DNA of 45,935 bases from contig CAJTVL010000031.1 of the NCBI GenBank assembly GCA_910579425.1, positions 1-45,935 on the forward strand. The letters are read 5' to 3'. The translations under genes and the position numbers were made by a program. Positions 24,876 to 33,612 of the stretch are shown piece after piece. The stretch comes from an uncultured Lachnospiraceae bacterium (GTDB taxonomy: Bacteria > Bacillota > Clostridia > Lachnospirales > Lachnospiraceae). The notes under the pieces were generated by a model, which was given only the letters and a program-made list of their open reading frames with translations, was not told where the DNA came from and made no database searches. Positions within the stretch are counted from its first letter, which is position 1. Each line of letters starts with the position of its first letter.

Positions 24876-26425
24876 AAATACTACTGGTAGATGACGAACC
24901 CATCTTCCGGATGGGACTGCGCTCCGGGATCTCCTGGGAGGCGGAGGGCTGTAAAATCGTGGGAGAAGCCAAAAACGGAGAAGAGGCCCTGCTTATGATC
25001 GATGAAAAAAAGCCCGATCTTGTACTCCTGGATTTGAAAATGCCTAAGGTGGACGGGATAGAAGTGCTCCGGAAAATGAAAAACAGGAAAATAAAACCGA
25101 AGTTTATTGTACTGAGTTGTTTCAACGAATACGAGTATGTCCGCGAGGCCATGAAGCTGGGTGCCTGCGATTATCTTTTCAAACCCCTCATGGAGGGGAA
25201 AGATATTGCCGCAGCCGTACATGAAATTGCCAAGGCTATGGATCATTCGGCGGACACAGATTTGACCTCACAGATTCATTTTCTGTTGGAAGGGATCCTC
25301 ACGGAACCGGAGCCGGCAGAAGAGAAAATACAGGCCTTTCTTGCCCTGTGCCCTGCTCTGGAAAACACTCCCTATTTTGCGCTGGCCGTAAAAATCCCCG
25401 GCCAGGCATGCAGCAACCGCAAAAAGGAAGCTCTGCTTACCCTGTGCAAAAGCATCCTGCTTCGATGCTTTGATGATGAACTGCCGCCCTTTTTCACGGA
25501 AAAAGACCAGACACTGTACGGTCTTTTTTTCACCTCCGCCAAAGAGGGGCAGGACTTTTTTCCAAAAAGAAAGATGCTTCTGAAAAAAATAAAGGAGTAT
25601 GTAGAGCATCCGGTCCGAATCGGATGCTCGCAGGCCATGAAGGATCCCTCCAACCTGAAAAAAGCACTGGAACAGGCGCAGGCCGTCCTGGGGATGCACT
25701 TCTTCTCCTGTTATACAAGGAGTGGGGAAGAATTTCTGGAATTCTGCCCGCAGTATATCCAAAGCCAGGATCTTTCCCTGCTCTTTGAAAACCAACTAAA
25801 ATCCATCGAGGATGCCTTCGGAAAGTATCGGCTGGAACACATCAAGAACACTCTGATGGAAATCTGCCGTTCCATCCTTTCCAGGAAGTTATTCTGTGAG
25901 AGGGATTTCCCCCATATGCTGGCCGAGAGCATCGTCAGCAATATGCGCCTTTATCAGCACCGTGATCTCATGGAAAAACTGATGATGGAAGAATACAACG
26001 TGATCTCAAACCTCTACCACCAGGAAACCATGGAAGATACCTGTAATTATTTTCTGGAACTGCTTGAGCGGATCTTTGACCTGACACGCCAGAGCCTATA
26101 CGGCAGCTCCCACTCAGATACCATTCAGAATTCCCTGGCCTATATGGAAGCCCATTTTTCTGAAAAAATTTCCCTCTCCGACATCTCCCGCAGAGCAGGG
26201 ATGAGCGAAAAATATTTCTGCCGATTATTCAGAGAACAGACCGGAGACACCTTTGTAGGCGCTCTCACTGTCATCCGTATCCGGGCGGCAGAAAAAATGC
26301 TGACCCAAACGAACCTGAGAACCTATGAGATCGCCGAGCAGGCAGGCTTTGGAGATTACCACCATTTCTGTAAGACCTTCAAGCGTCTCACCGGAAAGAC
26401 TCCCACGGAGTTCAGAACCGGCTGA
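24869..26425 (+). CDS. YesN-family response regulator with AraC DNA-binding domain
   Basis: The 518-residue protein has an N-terminal receiver (Asp8, Asp9 and phosphorylated Asp55 in VLLDLKMP; Lys in YLFKPL), a long middle region, and a C-terminal AraC/XylS domain (LSDISRRAGMSEKYFCRLFREQTG, then YEIAEQAGFGDYHHFCKTFKRLTGKTP). It is the partner of the YesM kinase, with overlapping genes. It probably activates the binding-protein gene at 26722, whose promoter has a good -10 but a poor -35. The length fits the family (~500). The start overlaps the kinase stop. Confidence 0.95.
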   Translation: MLKILLVDDEPIFRMGLRSGISWEAEGCKIVGEAKNGEEALLMIDEKKPDLVLLDLKMPKVDGIEVLRKMKNRKIKPKFIVLSCFNEYEYVREAMKLGACDYLFKPLMEGKDIAAAVHEIAKAMDHSADTDLTSQIHFLLEGILTEPEPAEEKIQAFLALCPALENTPYFALAVKIPGQACSNRKKEALLTLCKSILLRCFDDELPPFFTEKDQTLYGLFFTSAKEGQDFFPKRKMLLKKIKEYVEHPVRIGCSQAMKDPSNLKKALEQAQAVLGMHFFSCYTRSGEEFLEFCPQYIQSQDLSLLFENQLKSIEDAFGKYRLEHIKNTLMEICRSILSRKLFCERDFPHMLAESIVSNMRLYQHRDLMEKLMMEEYNVISNLYHQETMEDTCNYFLELLERIFDLTRQSLYGSSHSDTIQNSLAYMEAHFSEKISLSDISRRAGMSEKYFCRLFREQTGDTFVGALTVIRIRAAEKMLTQTNLRTYEIAEQAGFGDYHHFCKTFKRLTGKTPTEFRTG

Positions 26426-26530
26426 CTCCATCACAAGACGATACGACAACAAAAGAGAATATATGACACACAAAAATCCATAACAGAAAGAAGCTTCGAT
26501 TTTCTGACACAAAAATGAGAAGTTTCTTTC

Positions 26531-26559
26531 TGTTTCTTTTGAAATATTCTTTTTATAAT
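26531..26559 (+). promoter_or_regulatory. Activator-type promoter of the ABC transporter genes
   Basis: A perfect TATAAT (26554-26559) lacks a good -35: the base positions 17 bp upstream read TGTTTC. This is what one expects where an AraC-type regulator provides contact. The rest of the 296-bp gap shows no gene. Confidence 0.5.
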
Positions 26560-26721
26560 AAGGGCACTCGAACACAGATAGGACTGTTTGGGTAAAATAT
26601 TTACTACAGCAGATATGCGAAAATGCACAAAACGATTTACAGACGCGCAGGCAGACGGAAATCTCCCCACAGGAAGGTGCATGAAACAGTATCTGCTAAG
26701 CAAAAATAAGGAGGATGCAGA

Positions 26722-28068
26722 ATGAAAAAGAAAAAAGTTGCTAAGCTGCTGGCTCTGGCCATGGCAGGCATGATGACCCTGTCTGGGTGCGGAGGTACAG
26801 GCGGAACCGATTCGAACACGGATAGCGCTTCCCAGCCGGAGACAGGAAGCGCCGCGAATACCGATTCAGAAACGACCTCTGACGAGGCGGACAGCGCGGA
26901 GCAGACCGCTTCCGGTGAAAAAACCGTGATCAATTTCTATTACTGGGACGAGAACCAGAAAGGCGGCATGGACGAGCTCATCTCTCTCTTTGAGGCCTCC
27001 CAGGATGAGGTCGTGGTGGAGTCCACCATCGTTCCCTGGGGCGAATACTGGACTAAACTCCAGACCGCGCTTCCCACAGGAACAGGGCCTGATGTGTTCT
27101 GGATGAACATCAATTCGGCTGAATACATTGATGCAGGGCTTCTTCTGGATCTGACAGAGAGTCTGAACAGCTCAGGTTTCGACAAAACCAAATATCCGGC
27201 TGCTGTGATGGAAATGTACGAAAGAGACGGAAAAATCTACGGCGTCCCCAAGGATTATGACGGAACGGCAATCTATTACAACAAGGCGATCTTTGACGAA
27301 ATGAAGGTGGAGTATCCTCAGCCCGGATGGACTTGGGATGATCTTCTGGAGAAGGCGCAGGCTCTGACCAACGAAAATCATTACGGATTTGTATCCCGTC
27401 CGGATGGAAACTCAGGCTACCAGAACTTTGTTTTTCAGAATGACGGATGTCTCATAGATGATAACCGCATGCCGAAGGTAAACGGCCCGGAGGTAACCGA
27501 GGCTTTGCAGTTTATGCACGATATGATGTACAAATATAAAGTTTCCCCTACCGGAAGCGAACAGTTGGAGTTTCAGCCGGTTGATATGTTCCTGTCCGGT
27601 CAGGTAGCCATGATGACTGACGGTTCCTGGGATCTTGTACGGTGCGTCGAGGCTCTCGGCGCCGACTGCCAGATCGCAGAGCTTCCGGTTAAGGCGCGCC
27701 AGGGAGCCACCACTCACGGATTGGCTTACTGTGTGTCAGCAAATACCAGCAATGCAGACGCTGCCTTGAAATTTGTAGAGTTTGCCGCCACAAAGGAAGC
27801 ACAGGAAGCGACTGCCCAAGCGGCAATTCCCGCATACGAAGGAGCAGCCGAGACATGGAAAGAGCTCTATCCCGATCAGGATGTACAGATTCTCCTGGAT
27901 TCCGTAAACTACGCTTCTCCCAATCCTCATTATGCCAGCAATCACTCAGAGACAGCACAGGTTTTCACAGACACGATTTCCGCAATATGGGTGGATGAAA
28001 ATGCAGACATTCAGGCAATGCTTGACGAAGCACAGTCAAAAATGACCGAGGCTGCAAATAAAGAGTAA
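26722..28068 (+). CDS. ABC transporter substrate-binding lipoprotein (sugar type)
   Basis: The 448-residue protein has a lipoprotein signal (MKKKKVAKLLALAMAG...LSGC, lipidated Cys23). A Ser/Thr/Asp-rich linker of about 50 residues leads to the two-lobed binding domain. TGTGPDVFWMN, YGVPKDYDGTAIYYNKAIFDE and GQVAMMTDGSWD are typical of CUT1 extracellular binding proteins for oligosaccharides. It is held on the outer membrane face, and would pass its ligand to the permeases at 28200 and 29106. A GGAGG site precedes the ATG. A 12-bp hairpin follows the gene. No ATPase is encoded nearby, so a shared MsmK-type one is likely. Confidence 0.95.
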   Translation: MKKKKVAKLLALAMAGMMTLSGCGGTGGTDSNTDSASQPETGSAANTDSETTSDEADSAEQTASGEKTVINFYYWDENQKGGMDELISLFEASQDEVVVESTIVPWGEYWTKLQTALPTGTGPDVFWMNINSAEYIDAGLLLDLTESLNSSGFDKTKYPAAVMEMYERDGKIYGVPKDYDGTAIYYNKAIFDEMKVEYPQPGWTWDDLLEKAQALTNENHYGFVSRPDGNSGYQNFVFQNDGCLIDDNRMPKVNGPEVTEALQFMHDMMYKYKVSPTGSEQLEFQPVDMFLSGQVAMMTDGSWDLVRCVEALGADCQIAELPVKARQGATTHGLAYCVSANTSNADAALKFVEFAATKEAQEATAQAAIPAYEGAAETWKELYPDQDVQILLDSVNYASPNPHYASNHSETAQVFTDTISAIWVDENADIQAMLDEAQSKMTEAANKE

Positions 28069-28079
28069 TCAGGAGAATA

Positions 28080-28113
28080 CAGAAAGGGGCCGTCTGGTTT
28101 CGGCCCCTTTCTG
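28080..28113 (+). repeat. Strong hairpin between binding protein and permease genes
   Basis: A 12-bp stem (CAGAAAGGGGCC with its complement) closes a 10-base loop just after the binding-protein stop. There is no U-run. Such hairpins often protect the upstream message or reduce read-through, which would give more binding protein than permease. Confidence 0.65.
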
Positions 28114-28199
28114 GTTACAATAAGCCTGCCTGCAAAAGAGTCAGGGCGTTTTCCCGACTCATGCAAGAGCCGGCATACTACAGACAGGAGCAATATAAT

Positions 28200-29096
28200 A
28201 TGAAGACAAAAAAATTCAAGCAGGAGTGGCTGTGGGCCTATATTTTTATCTCCCCCATGGTGATCGGAACCCTATGTTTCGGGATCTTGCCAATCCTGTA
28301 CTCCATTGGTCTCTCTCTGATGCGCTGGGACGGGCTGGGCGAGAAAGTTTTTGTGGGACTGTCCAACTTCGCGGAGCTGGCAAAAAACGAAAAGTTTGTC
28401 TATGAGATCAGAAACACGCTGGTCTACACTCTCACCGTGGTCCCGGTTACGCTACTCATCTCCCTGGGCGTGGCCAATCTCTTAAACAAAGGCCTTAAAG
28501 CCACCGGTTTTTTCCGGGTAATCTATTTTCTTCCCAACATTGTCATGCCCGTGGCTGCGGCCATGGTGTGGCGTTGGCTGTTAAACTCAAAGTTCGGGGT
28601 GGTAAACATTGCCCTGAAAGCGCTCCACCTGCCCGCCCCCAACTGGATTTCCGATCCAAAATATATCCTGATTTCTTTGATCATTGTCAGCGTCTGGACC
28701 GGAGTGGGCTACAACGCCATCATTATCCTGGCGGGATTACAGGGAATATCCGCCTCCCTGTATGAATCGGCCCGTCTCGACGGCGCAAAAAGCCGCCAGA
28801 TCTTCTGGAAGATCACCGTGCCGCTTCTCACACCCACTCTGTTTTTCCTGCTCACCATGTCTATCATGAACGGCATGCGGGTGTTTGATATTGTTTACAC
28901 CTTTATCGGAAAAGCCGACCAGGGAGGCCCCATCGTGGACGCCTCCAGAACCGTGGTTTTCGGGATCTATGAGAAGGCTTTCCGGTTCATGAGTATGGGA
29001 TCCGCCTCGGCGGAAGCCTTCGTGCTGTTTCTCATGATCGCGGTGGTGACCGTGATTCAGTTCAAATTCCAGGATAAATGGGTATTTTACGAATAG
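28200..29096 (+). CDS. CUT1 sugar ABC transporter permease (MalF-like)
   Basis: The 298-residue permease has six membrane segments and the EAA loop (ESARLDGAKSRQIFWKITVPLLTPT), the site that meets the ATPase. Its length and the ending VTVIQFKFQDKWVFYE fit the UgpA/MalF-like group. The ATG at 28200 follows ACAGGAG at good distance; the open frame runs to 28161 without a site. It ends nine bases before the next permease. Confidence 0.94.
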   Translation: MKTKKFKQEWLWAYIFISPMVIGTLCFGILPILYSIGLSLMRWDGLGEKVFVGLSNFAELAKNEKFVYEIRNTLVYTLTVVPVTLLISLGVANLLNKGLKATGFFRVIYFLPNIVMPVAAAMVWRWLLNSKFGVVNIALKALHLPAPNWISDPKYILISLIIVSVWTGVGYNAIIILAGLQGISASLYESARLDGAKSRQIFWKITVPLLTPTLFFLLTMSIMNGMRVFDIVYTFIGKADQGGPIVDASRTVVFGIYEKAFRFMSMGSASAEAFVLFLMIAVVTVIQFKFQDKWVFYE

Positions 29097-29105
29097 GAGG
29101 GGCGT

Positions 29106-29939
29106 ATGGGACAGAAAGGAAATAAACTTGTAAACAATATCATTACCTATGCGATCCTGATTCTTGGAACGGTGATCATGCTGGTGCCTTTTATCTGGAT
29201 GGTACTTACGTCTTTTAAGACCTATGCCGAGACGGTAAAAATCCCCGTCCAATGGCTGCCCTCCGCGTGGAATCTGGACAACTACCGGGAGGTTCTGGTG
29301 AAACTGGATTTTATCCGATATTACAGAAATACCATCCTAGTCACCGTGCTGACGCTGGTACTCATGATGTTTATCGGCTCGCTGTCCGCATTCGCCTTTG
29401 CCAGAATGAATTTCCCCTTCAAAAACCCGATTTTCTATATGCTGCTGACGGTTTTTATGGTTCCGGCACAGATGACCATGATCCCTAAGTATCTGATCGT
29501 GAGCAGCCTGGGATGGGTGGATTCCCTGAAGGCCATCGTAATCCCCAACCTGTTCAGCGTCTACACCATGTTCATGCTGCGGCAGTTTTTCGCCGCCATC
29601 CCGCAAGAACTGGAGGATGCCGGAAAGATTGACGGCTGCTCCTGGTTCCGACTATACTGGACCATAGAGCTCCCACTGTGCCGCAGTTCTTTCGTGGCTA
29701 TGACGGTGCTCAACGTACTATGGTGCTGGAACGACCTTCTCTGGCCTCTGATCGCCACCAGTTCTGATAAGATGCGGGTATTATCCGTGGCTATGGCCAC
29801 ATTGCAGGGCCAGCACGGCACAGAGTATCATCTGCTGATGGCGGCCGGCGTGATGGCTATCATCCCCATGATTGTGATTTATTCTTTCGGACAGAGGTAT
29901 TTTATTGAGGGCATCGCCTTTACAGGAGTAAAAGGATAA
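29106..29939 (+). CDS. CUT1 sugar ABC transporter permease (MalG-like)
   Basis: This 277-residue permease has about six membrane segments, the first at VNNIITYAILILGTVIMLVPFIWMVLTSFK. The EAA loop reads ELEDAGKIDGCSWFRLYWTIELPLCR. The C-terminal IEGIAFTGVKG is typical of MalG-type permeases. It forms the pore with the gene before it. A GGAGGGGCGT site precedes the ATG. It is followed after 65 bases by the amidohydrolase gene. Confidence 0.95.
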   Translation: MGQKGNKLVNNIITYAILILGTVIMLVPFIWMVLTSFKTYAETVKIPVQWLPSAWNLDNYREVLVKLDFIRYYRNTILVTVLTLVLMMFIGSLSAFAFARMNFPFKNPIFYMLLTVFMVPAQMTMIPKYLIVSSLGWVDSLKAIVIPNLFSVYTMFMLRQFFAAIPQELEDAGKIDGCSWFRLYWTIELPLCRSSFVAMTVLNVLWCWNDLLWPLIATSSDKMRVLSVAMATLQGQHGTEYHLLMAAGVMAIIPMIVIYSFGQRYFIEGIAFTGVKG

Positions 29940-30004
29940 CTATTAACCCATTCTCTCAAGCGCCGCATCCGATGAATGCGATGCGGCAGAAAGGAAGGTT
30001 CAAA

Positions 30005-30823
30005 ATGAGAATTGATGCACACGTACATATGACCGGAAACGAGTCAGATTCCTCCGGACTGATGGAAAGGCTTGAAAAGGCAGGATTTGACGGAGCCATC
30101 GTCTTTTCCCCATCCCCCAACGGAATGCTGGGTAAGTCCTGTCCGAACCAGGAGCGGCTCCATAAGCTGCTCCGTTATACCGACGGGCAGGAAAATCTGT
30201 ATCCTTTCTATTTCATTGATCCCACCCATGAGGACGCGCTGGCACAGGCTGAAGCGGCAAAGACGGCAGGGGTAAAAGGATACAAGGTCATATGCAACCA
30301 TTTTTATCCCAGCGATGAACGGGCTATGGAACTTTATCGCTGGATCGCCGCACAGGATATGCCTCTCATGTTTCACTCCGGTATCCTGTATGACGGTATC
30401 AACATATCAGGAAAGTACAACCGCCCCTGCGAGTTCGAGCCCCTGCTGTCCATAGAAGGTCTGCGTTTTTCTGTCGCCCACCTCTCCTGGCCCTGGGTGG
30501 ATGAATGCATCGCGGTGTACGGAAAATTTAACGCTTTCCTGGAACGGAATCCCGGCGGGAAAGCCGCGAAAATGTACCTGGATATTACTCCCGGTACCCC
30601 TCCCACCTTCCGTGGGGGTGCGTTGACCCACCTGTTTGGAAACGGCTTTAAGGTGGAGGACATCGTGTTCTGGGGAAGCGATAACCACGCTGAGGATTAT
30701 GACCATGCTTACGCTGAACGGATCCGGAAACGGGACTATGAGATCTTTGAAAAGCTGGGACTGCCCCAACAACAGCAGGAGAAAATTTTCAGGGATAATG
30801 TGAGGGAGTTTTTGAGGTTATAA
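30005..30823 (+). CDS. Amidohydrolase-family metal-dependent hydrolase
   Basis: This 272-residue protein is an amidohydrolase-2 type TIM barrel. The N-terminal metal motif MRIDAHVHM (His6, His8), the MFHSGIL region and the late WGSDNHAEDYDHA provide the usual ligands. Members hydrolyse lactones, amides or decarboxylate ring acids; the exact reaction here is unknown. The ATG at 30005 follows GAAAGGAAGG. It is the last gene of the transporter unit and ends before a hairpin at 30896. Its presence hints at a substrate that is not an ordinary glycoside, such as a lactone or amide derivative. Confidence 0.82.
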   Translation: MRIDAHVHMTGNESDSSGLMERLEKAGFDGAIVFSPSPNGMLGKSCPNQERLHKLLRYTDGQENLYPFYFIDPTHEDALAQAEAAKTAGVKGYKVICNHFYPSDERAMELYRWIAAQDMPLMFHSGILYDGINISGKYNRPCEFEPLLSIEGLRFSVAHLSWPWVDECIAVYGKFNAFLERNPGGKAAKMYLDITPGTPPTFRGGALTHLFGNGFKVEDIVFWGSDNHAEDYDHAYAERIRKRDYEIFEKLGLPQQQQEKIFRDNVREFLRL

Positions 30824-30895
30824 GCTGCTCCACATGCCACACGGAAATGCCGCAATAACAAAAAGTAAGTGAACAGGTTCTTCCGGTTAAAATAG

Positions 30896-30932
30896 AGCAG
30901 GCTTTTGGGTCTTACTCCAAAAGTCTGCTTAA
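30896..30932 (+). terminator. Terminator of the transporter/amidohydrolase unit
   Basis: A 13-bp stem (AGCAGGCTTTTGG with CCAAAAGTCTGCT, one GU pair) is followed by a weak TAAAATAATT tract. Confidence 0.6.
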
Positions 30933-31033
30933 AATAATTGAAAAATAAGGGACTTTATGCCATGATATAACTACTCAGGCAAACCATATTAAAATACTAT
31001 AGTTTTAATCTAAAAAGGAGCATGTTCACTATT

Positions 31034-31558
31034 ATGATCTACTACGAAGACAACGAAATAAAAATACGCGACTTAGAGCCCGAAGACGCTCCTGTCATCA
31101 CCGCAGAAGAAATTGCTCAGGGATGGGACGCCTCCGTGGAAAAATATGAAAAAAGGCTAAGGCATCGGACGGAAATGAACGCCACCGCCCTGGTTGCCGA
31201 ATACCGCGGGCAGGTGGCAGGCTATATTAATGTCTACCCCGATTCCCCCTGGGGCGCCTTTGCAGACATGGGGTATCCGGAAATTGTGGACTTCGGCGTC
31301 CTTGAAAAATTCCGCAGGCACGGCATAGGCAGCAAGCTCATGGATGTGGCGGAAGAGATTGCCTCAAAATACAGCGACACGGTGTATCTGGGCGTGGGGC
31401 TCCACAGCGGATACGGCAGCGCCCAGCGCATGTATGTGAAACGGGGCTATCTCCCCGACGGCTCCGGCGTGTGGTACGGAAAAGGAGTCTGCGAGCCTTA
31501 TGGGGAGTGCTGTAATGACGATGATTTAAATTTGTATTTTTCCAAGAAGCTCAGGTAG
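31034..31558 (+). CDS. GNAT family N-acetyltransferase
   Basis: This ~174-residue protein is a GNAT acetyltransferase. The acetyl-CoA motif FGVLEKFRRHGIGSKLMD lies near residue 95, and SAQRMYVKRGYLPDGSGVWY shows the late motif B. The substrate is unknown. Two ATGs fit one AAGGAG site: 31022 is one base from it and 31034 lies 13 bases away, so the second is chosen. It ends eight bases into the convergent CotH-type gene. It stands alone behind the transporter unit. Confidence 0.85.
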   Translation: MIYYEDNEIKIRDLEPEDAPVITAEEIAQGWDASVEKYEKRLRHRTEMNATALVAEYRGQVAGYINVYPDSPWGAFADMGYPEIVDFGVLEKFRRHGIGSKLMDVAEEIASKYSDTVYLGVGLHSGYGSAQRMYVKRGYLPDGSGVWYGKGVCEPYGECCNDDDLNLYFSKKLR

Positions 31559-33590
31559 CGGGTACATCCTCTTTCTGAAACAGCTCCTGCCAGGAGGCAT
31601 GGAAGATCATATCCTCATAGACCGGTTTATAGATGTCGTAGGGAACGCCATCCTCCGTAAACCACCCCATAAACAGAGAGCCCGCACTGTATCTTGACGG
31701 CACAGGCTCTGCCTTTGGCGTTTCACCGTCTTTGACACAGAGGATCTGCCATATCTCCCCGTCCACCATAAAGTTTACATTATGATAGCTCTCTTTCTCC
31801 AGCCAAACCTGATTCAGGAAGTTTCTTCTCTCCCGCACAAAATATTTTAAATATCTCACATCATTGTCATATTCCTCATAATACTGATACCGGTTCTTTA
31901 GCTCCTCCCACCGGATGCTGTCCATCGCGGCAGATTTGCGGCTCTCCTCCACCATCTCGTCGATTCCTTTATCCAGCAGCGTATTGAGATAAGGGAGGGC
32001 CTTTTCCTCATACATTTTTACCATCCGCTCATAGAAATCTTCCTTTTCATACAGCTTTACAAATACATCCGTGCCGTATATATGGTCGTTTAATCTAGTG
32101 ATTCCAAGGGGATTGCTGGCAATCCGGTCCAGGTTGCAGTTACCGAAAGCCACATCATAGTCCCACACGGGGCCGGCGAAAATCTTCGTGCTGACCAGAT
32201 CCTGGGGTTTGTAAAAGAAGCTGCTGGTAACGCCGCCGTCATAATTCTTGGAAATCTCCTCCACAAGATATTTCTGAATGAAAGAATCCACATCAATATA
32301 CTCTGAATAATGCTTTTTTGTCAGCGGGTGAACCCCATCCTCCTGCTCTATGGCATCCTGGAATTCCTGCATCAGATCCGCGATATAATTGACCTGTTCC
32401 TCCGAGGCGTAGAGAGGGCTCTGGAGGGTATAGCAGTCCCCCTGCTCGGTTATAAAACCGCTGATTTCCGTCTTAAAACGGGTCTCAAGCTCTCTTTCCA
32501 GCAGATAGCCTCCTGTATTGTCTTCCCCGGGCAGTCCTGTCCGGGCCCACTTTCTGGTTCCGTCCTCGTTTTCCAGCCGCTCTATTTTTTCAAGCTCCTC
32601 CGGACTGTATACGGCCTCCACCAGCTCCTCCATATCCCGGATGGCAACCCCGTTCTCGCCCACCTGTATCTTTTCAGTAAAATAATAATTGCCCCAAAAA
32701 CAATTATTGATATAAAGGTCTATCATCTGCCCCTGGGGCACATAGTTCATTTCCAGCTTTTTGGCAAGCTCTAAGGTGATCTGATTGCGGAGCCTGGTCT
32801 CATCATATCCGTTTGCCAAAAGGTTAAAGCCGACGGCCCTGCCAAAGCCAAAAAGATCCATCTTCTCACAGAGCTTAATCTGATACGGCTTCTTGGCAAG
32901 CCCCCAGGTGGAATTTCCTCTTCCTTTGATGCTTTCCGCCTGTCCGGCATACAGGATTTCTCCCTTTTCATCATAAAAAACCGCGGCTCCGGCTTCCTGA
33001 TTTTCTTTGTCCGCGTCAATCTCTTCCATGGTGCCGGAATCCGTGGAAAGGCAAAGCACAGGCAGATCCGAGGAATACATAAAAATCAGGCTGCTTTGCA
33101 AAAGCCCGGCACCTTCCCGGTCTGTCAGCAAAAGCTCATAGGTCTTTTCTTCCGCAATCTGGCGCAGAACATCTCCCTCTTTTACCTCTCTGCCGTCAAT
33201 ATGAAGGGCTGCTTCCTCCACCGTCTCCACGATCAGGCCTTTTCCTCTGGCAAAGCCCGGCAGAAAAAAATAGCAGTCCCCCGCTTCATCCTGCCACATC
33301 GAAACCTGAAATCCGCCCTTCTCCCCTTCCAGCGTCAAAGACACCTCCGGCAGTTGGGAAATGCGGCTTTTTGCAGCTTCTGTCCTGCCGGTCTTTCTTT
33401 TATCCGCCGTCTGCTTCTGCCCTTCTTCCGTTTTCTGCCCGCCCTTTGAGTCCTCTTCCTGCCCCAGATCAATTTCCTCTCTGTCTGCTTCTTCGATCTT
33501 TTCCTTGACAATCGGGTATCCCACCAGCAAAAAAAGCAAAGAAATATTTATGAGAGCCAGCACAAGGGCTCCTCTTCTGTTCATTTCCAT
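31551..33590 (-). CDS. CotH kinase family membrane-anchored protein
   Basis: The ~679-residue protein has a short cytoplasmic start, one membrane segment (MNRRGALVLALINISLLFLLVGYPIV) and a charged Glu/Lys/Gln linker. A beta-rich part follows, then the CotH domain (SIKGRGNSTWGLAKKPYQIKL, LANGYDETRLRNQ, YFTEKIQV, GPVWDYDVAFGNCN). B. subtilis CotH is a spore-coat protein kinase; relatives in Clostridia are often surface-exposed with unknown targets. The WDYDVAFG acid pair fits the catalytic site. The ATG at 33590 follows TGAGGACAG. It lies 22 bp after a LacI-type regulator, so they are probably co-transcribed. Confidence 0.85.
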   Translation of the reverse strand: MEMNRRGALVLALINISLLFLLVGYPIVKEKIEEADREEIDLGQEEDSKGGQKTEEGQKQTADKRKTGRTEAAKSRISQLPEVSLTLEGEKGGFQVSMWQDEAGDCYFFLPGFARGKGLIVETVEEAALHIDGREVKEGDVLRQIAEEKTYELLLTDREGAGLLQSSLIFMYSSDLPVLCLSTDSGTMEEIDADKENQEAGAAVFYDEKGEILYAGQAESIKGRGNSTWGLAKKPYQIKLCEKMDLFGFGRAVGFNLLANGYDETRLRNQITLELAKKLEMNYVPQGQMIDLYINNCFWGNYYFTEKIQVGENGVAIRDMEELVEAVYSPEELEKIERLENEDGTRKWARTGLPGEDNTGGYLLERELETRFKTEISGFITEQGDCYTLQSPLYASEEQVNYIADLMQEFQDAIEQEDGVHPLTKKHYSEYIDVDSFIQKYLVEEISKNYDGGVTSSFFYKPQDLVSTKIFAGPVWDYDVAFGNCNLDRIASNPLGITRLNDHIYGTDVFVKLYEKEDFYERMVKMYEEKALPYLNTLLDKGIDEMVEESRKSAAMDSIRWEELKNRYQYYEEYDNDVRYLKYFVRERRNFLNQVWLEKESYHNVNFMVDGEIWQILCVKDGETPKAEPVPSRYSAGSLFMGWFTEDGVPYDIYKPVYEDMIFHASWQELFQKEDVPAT

Positions 33591-33612
33591 TCTGTCCTCA
33601 TTTATCAGTTTG

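Noticed and set aside
28080..28113. Intergenic hairpin as a full terminator
   Set aside because: No U-run follows, and the downstream permeases clearly belong to the same locus.
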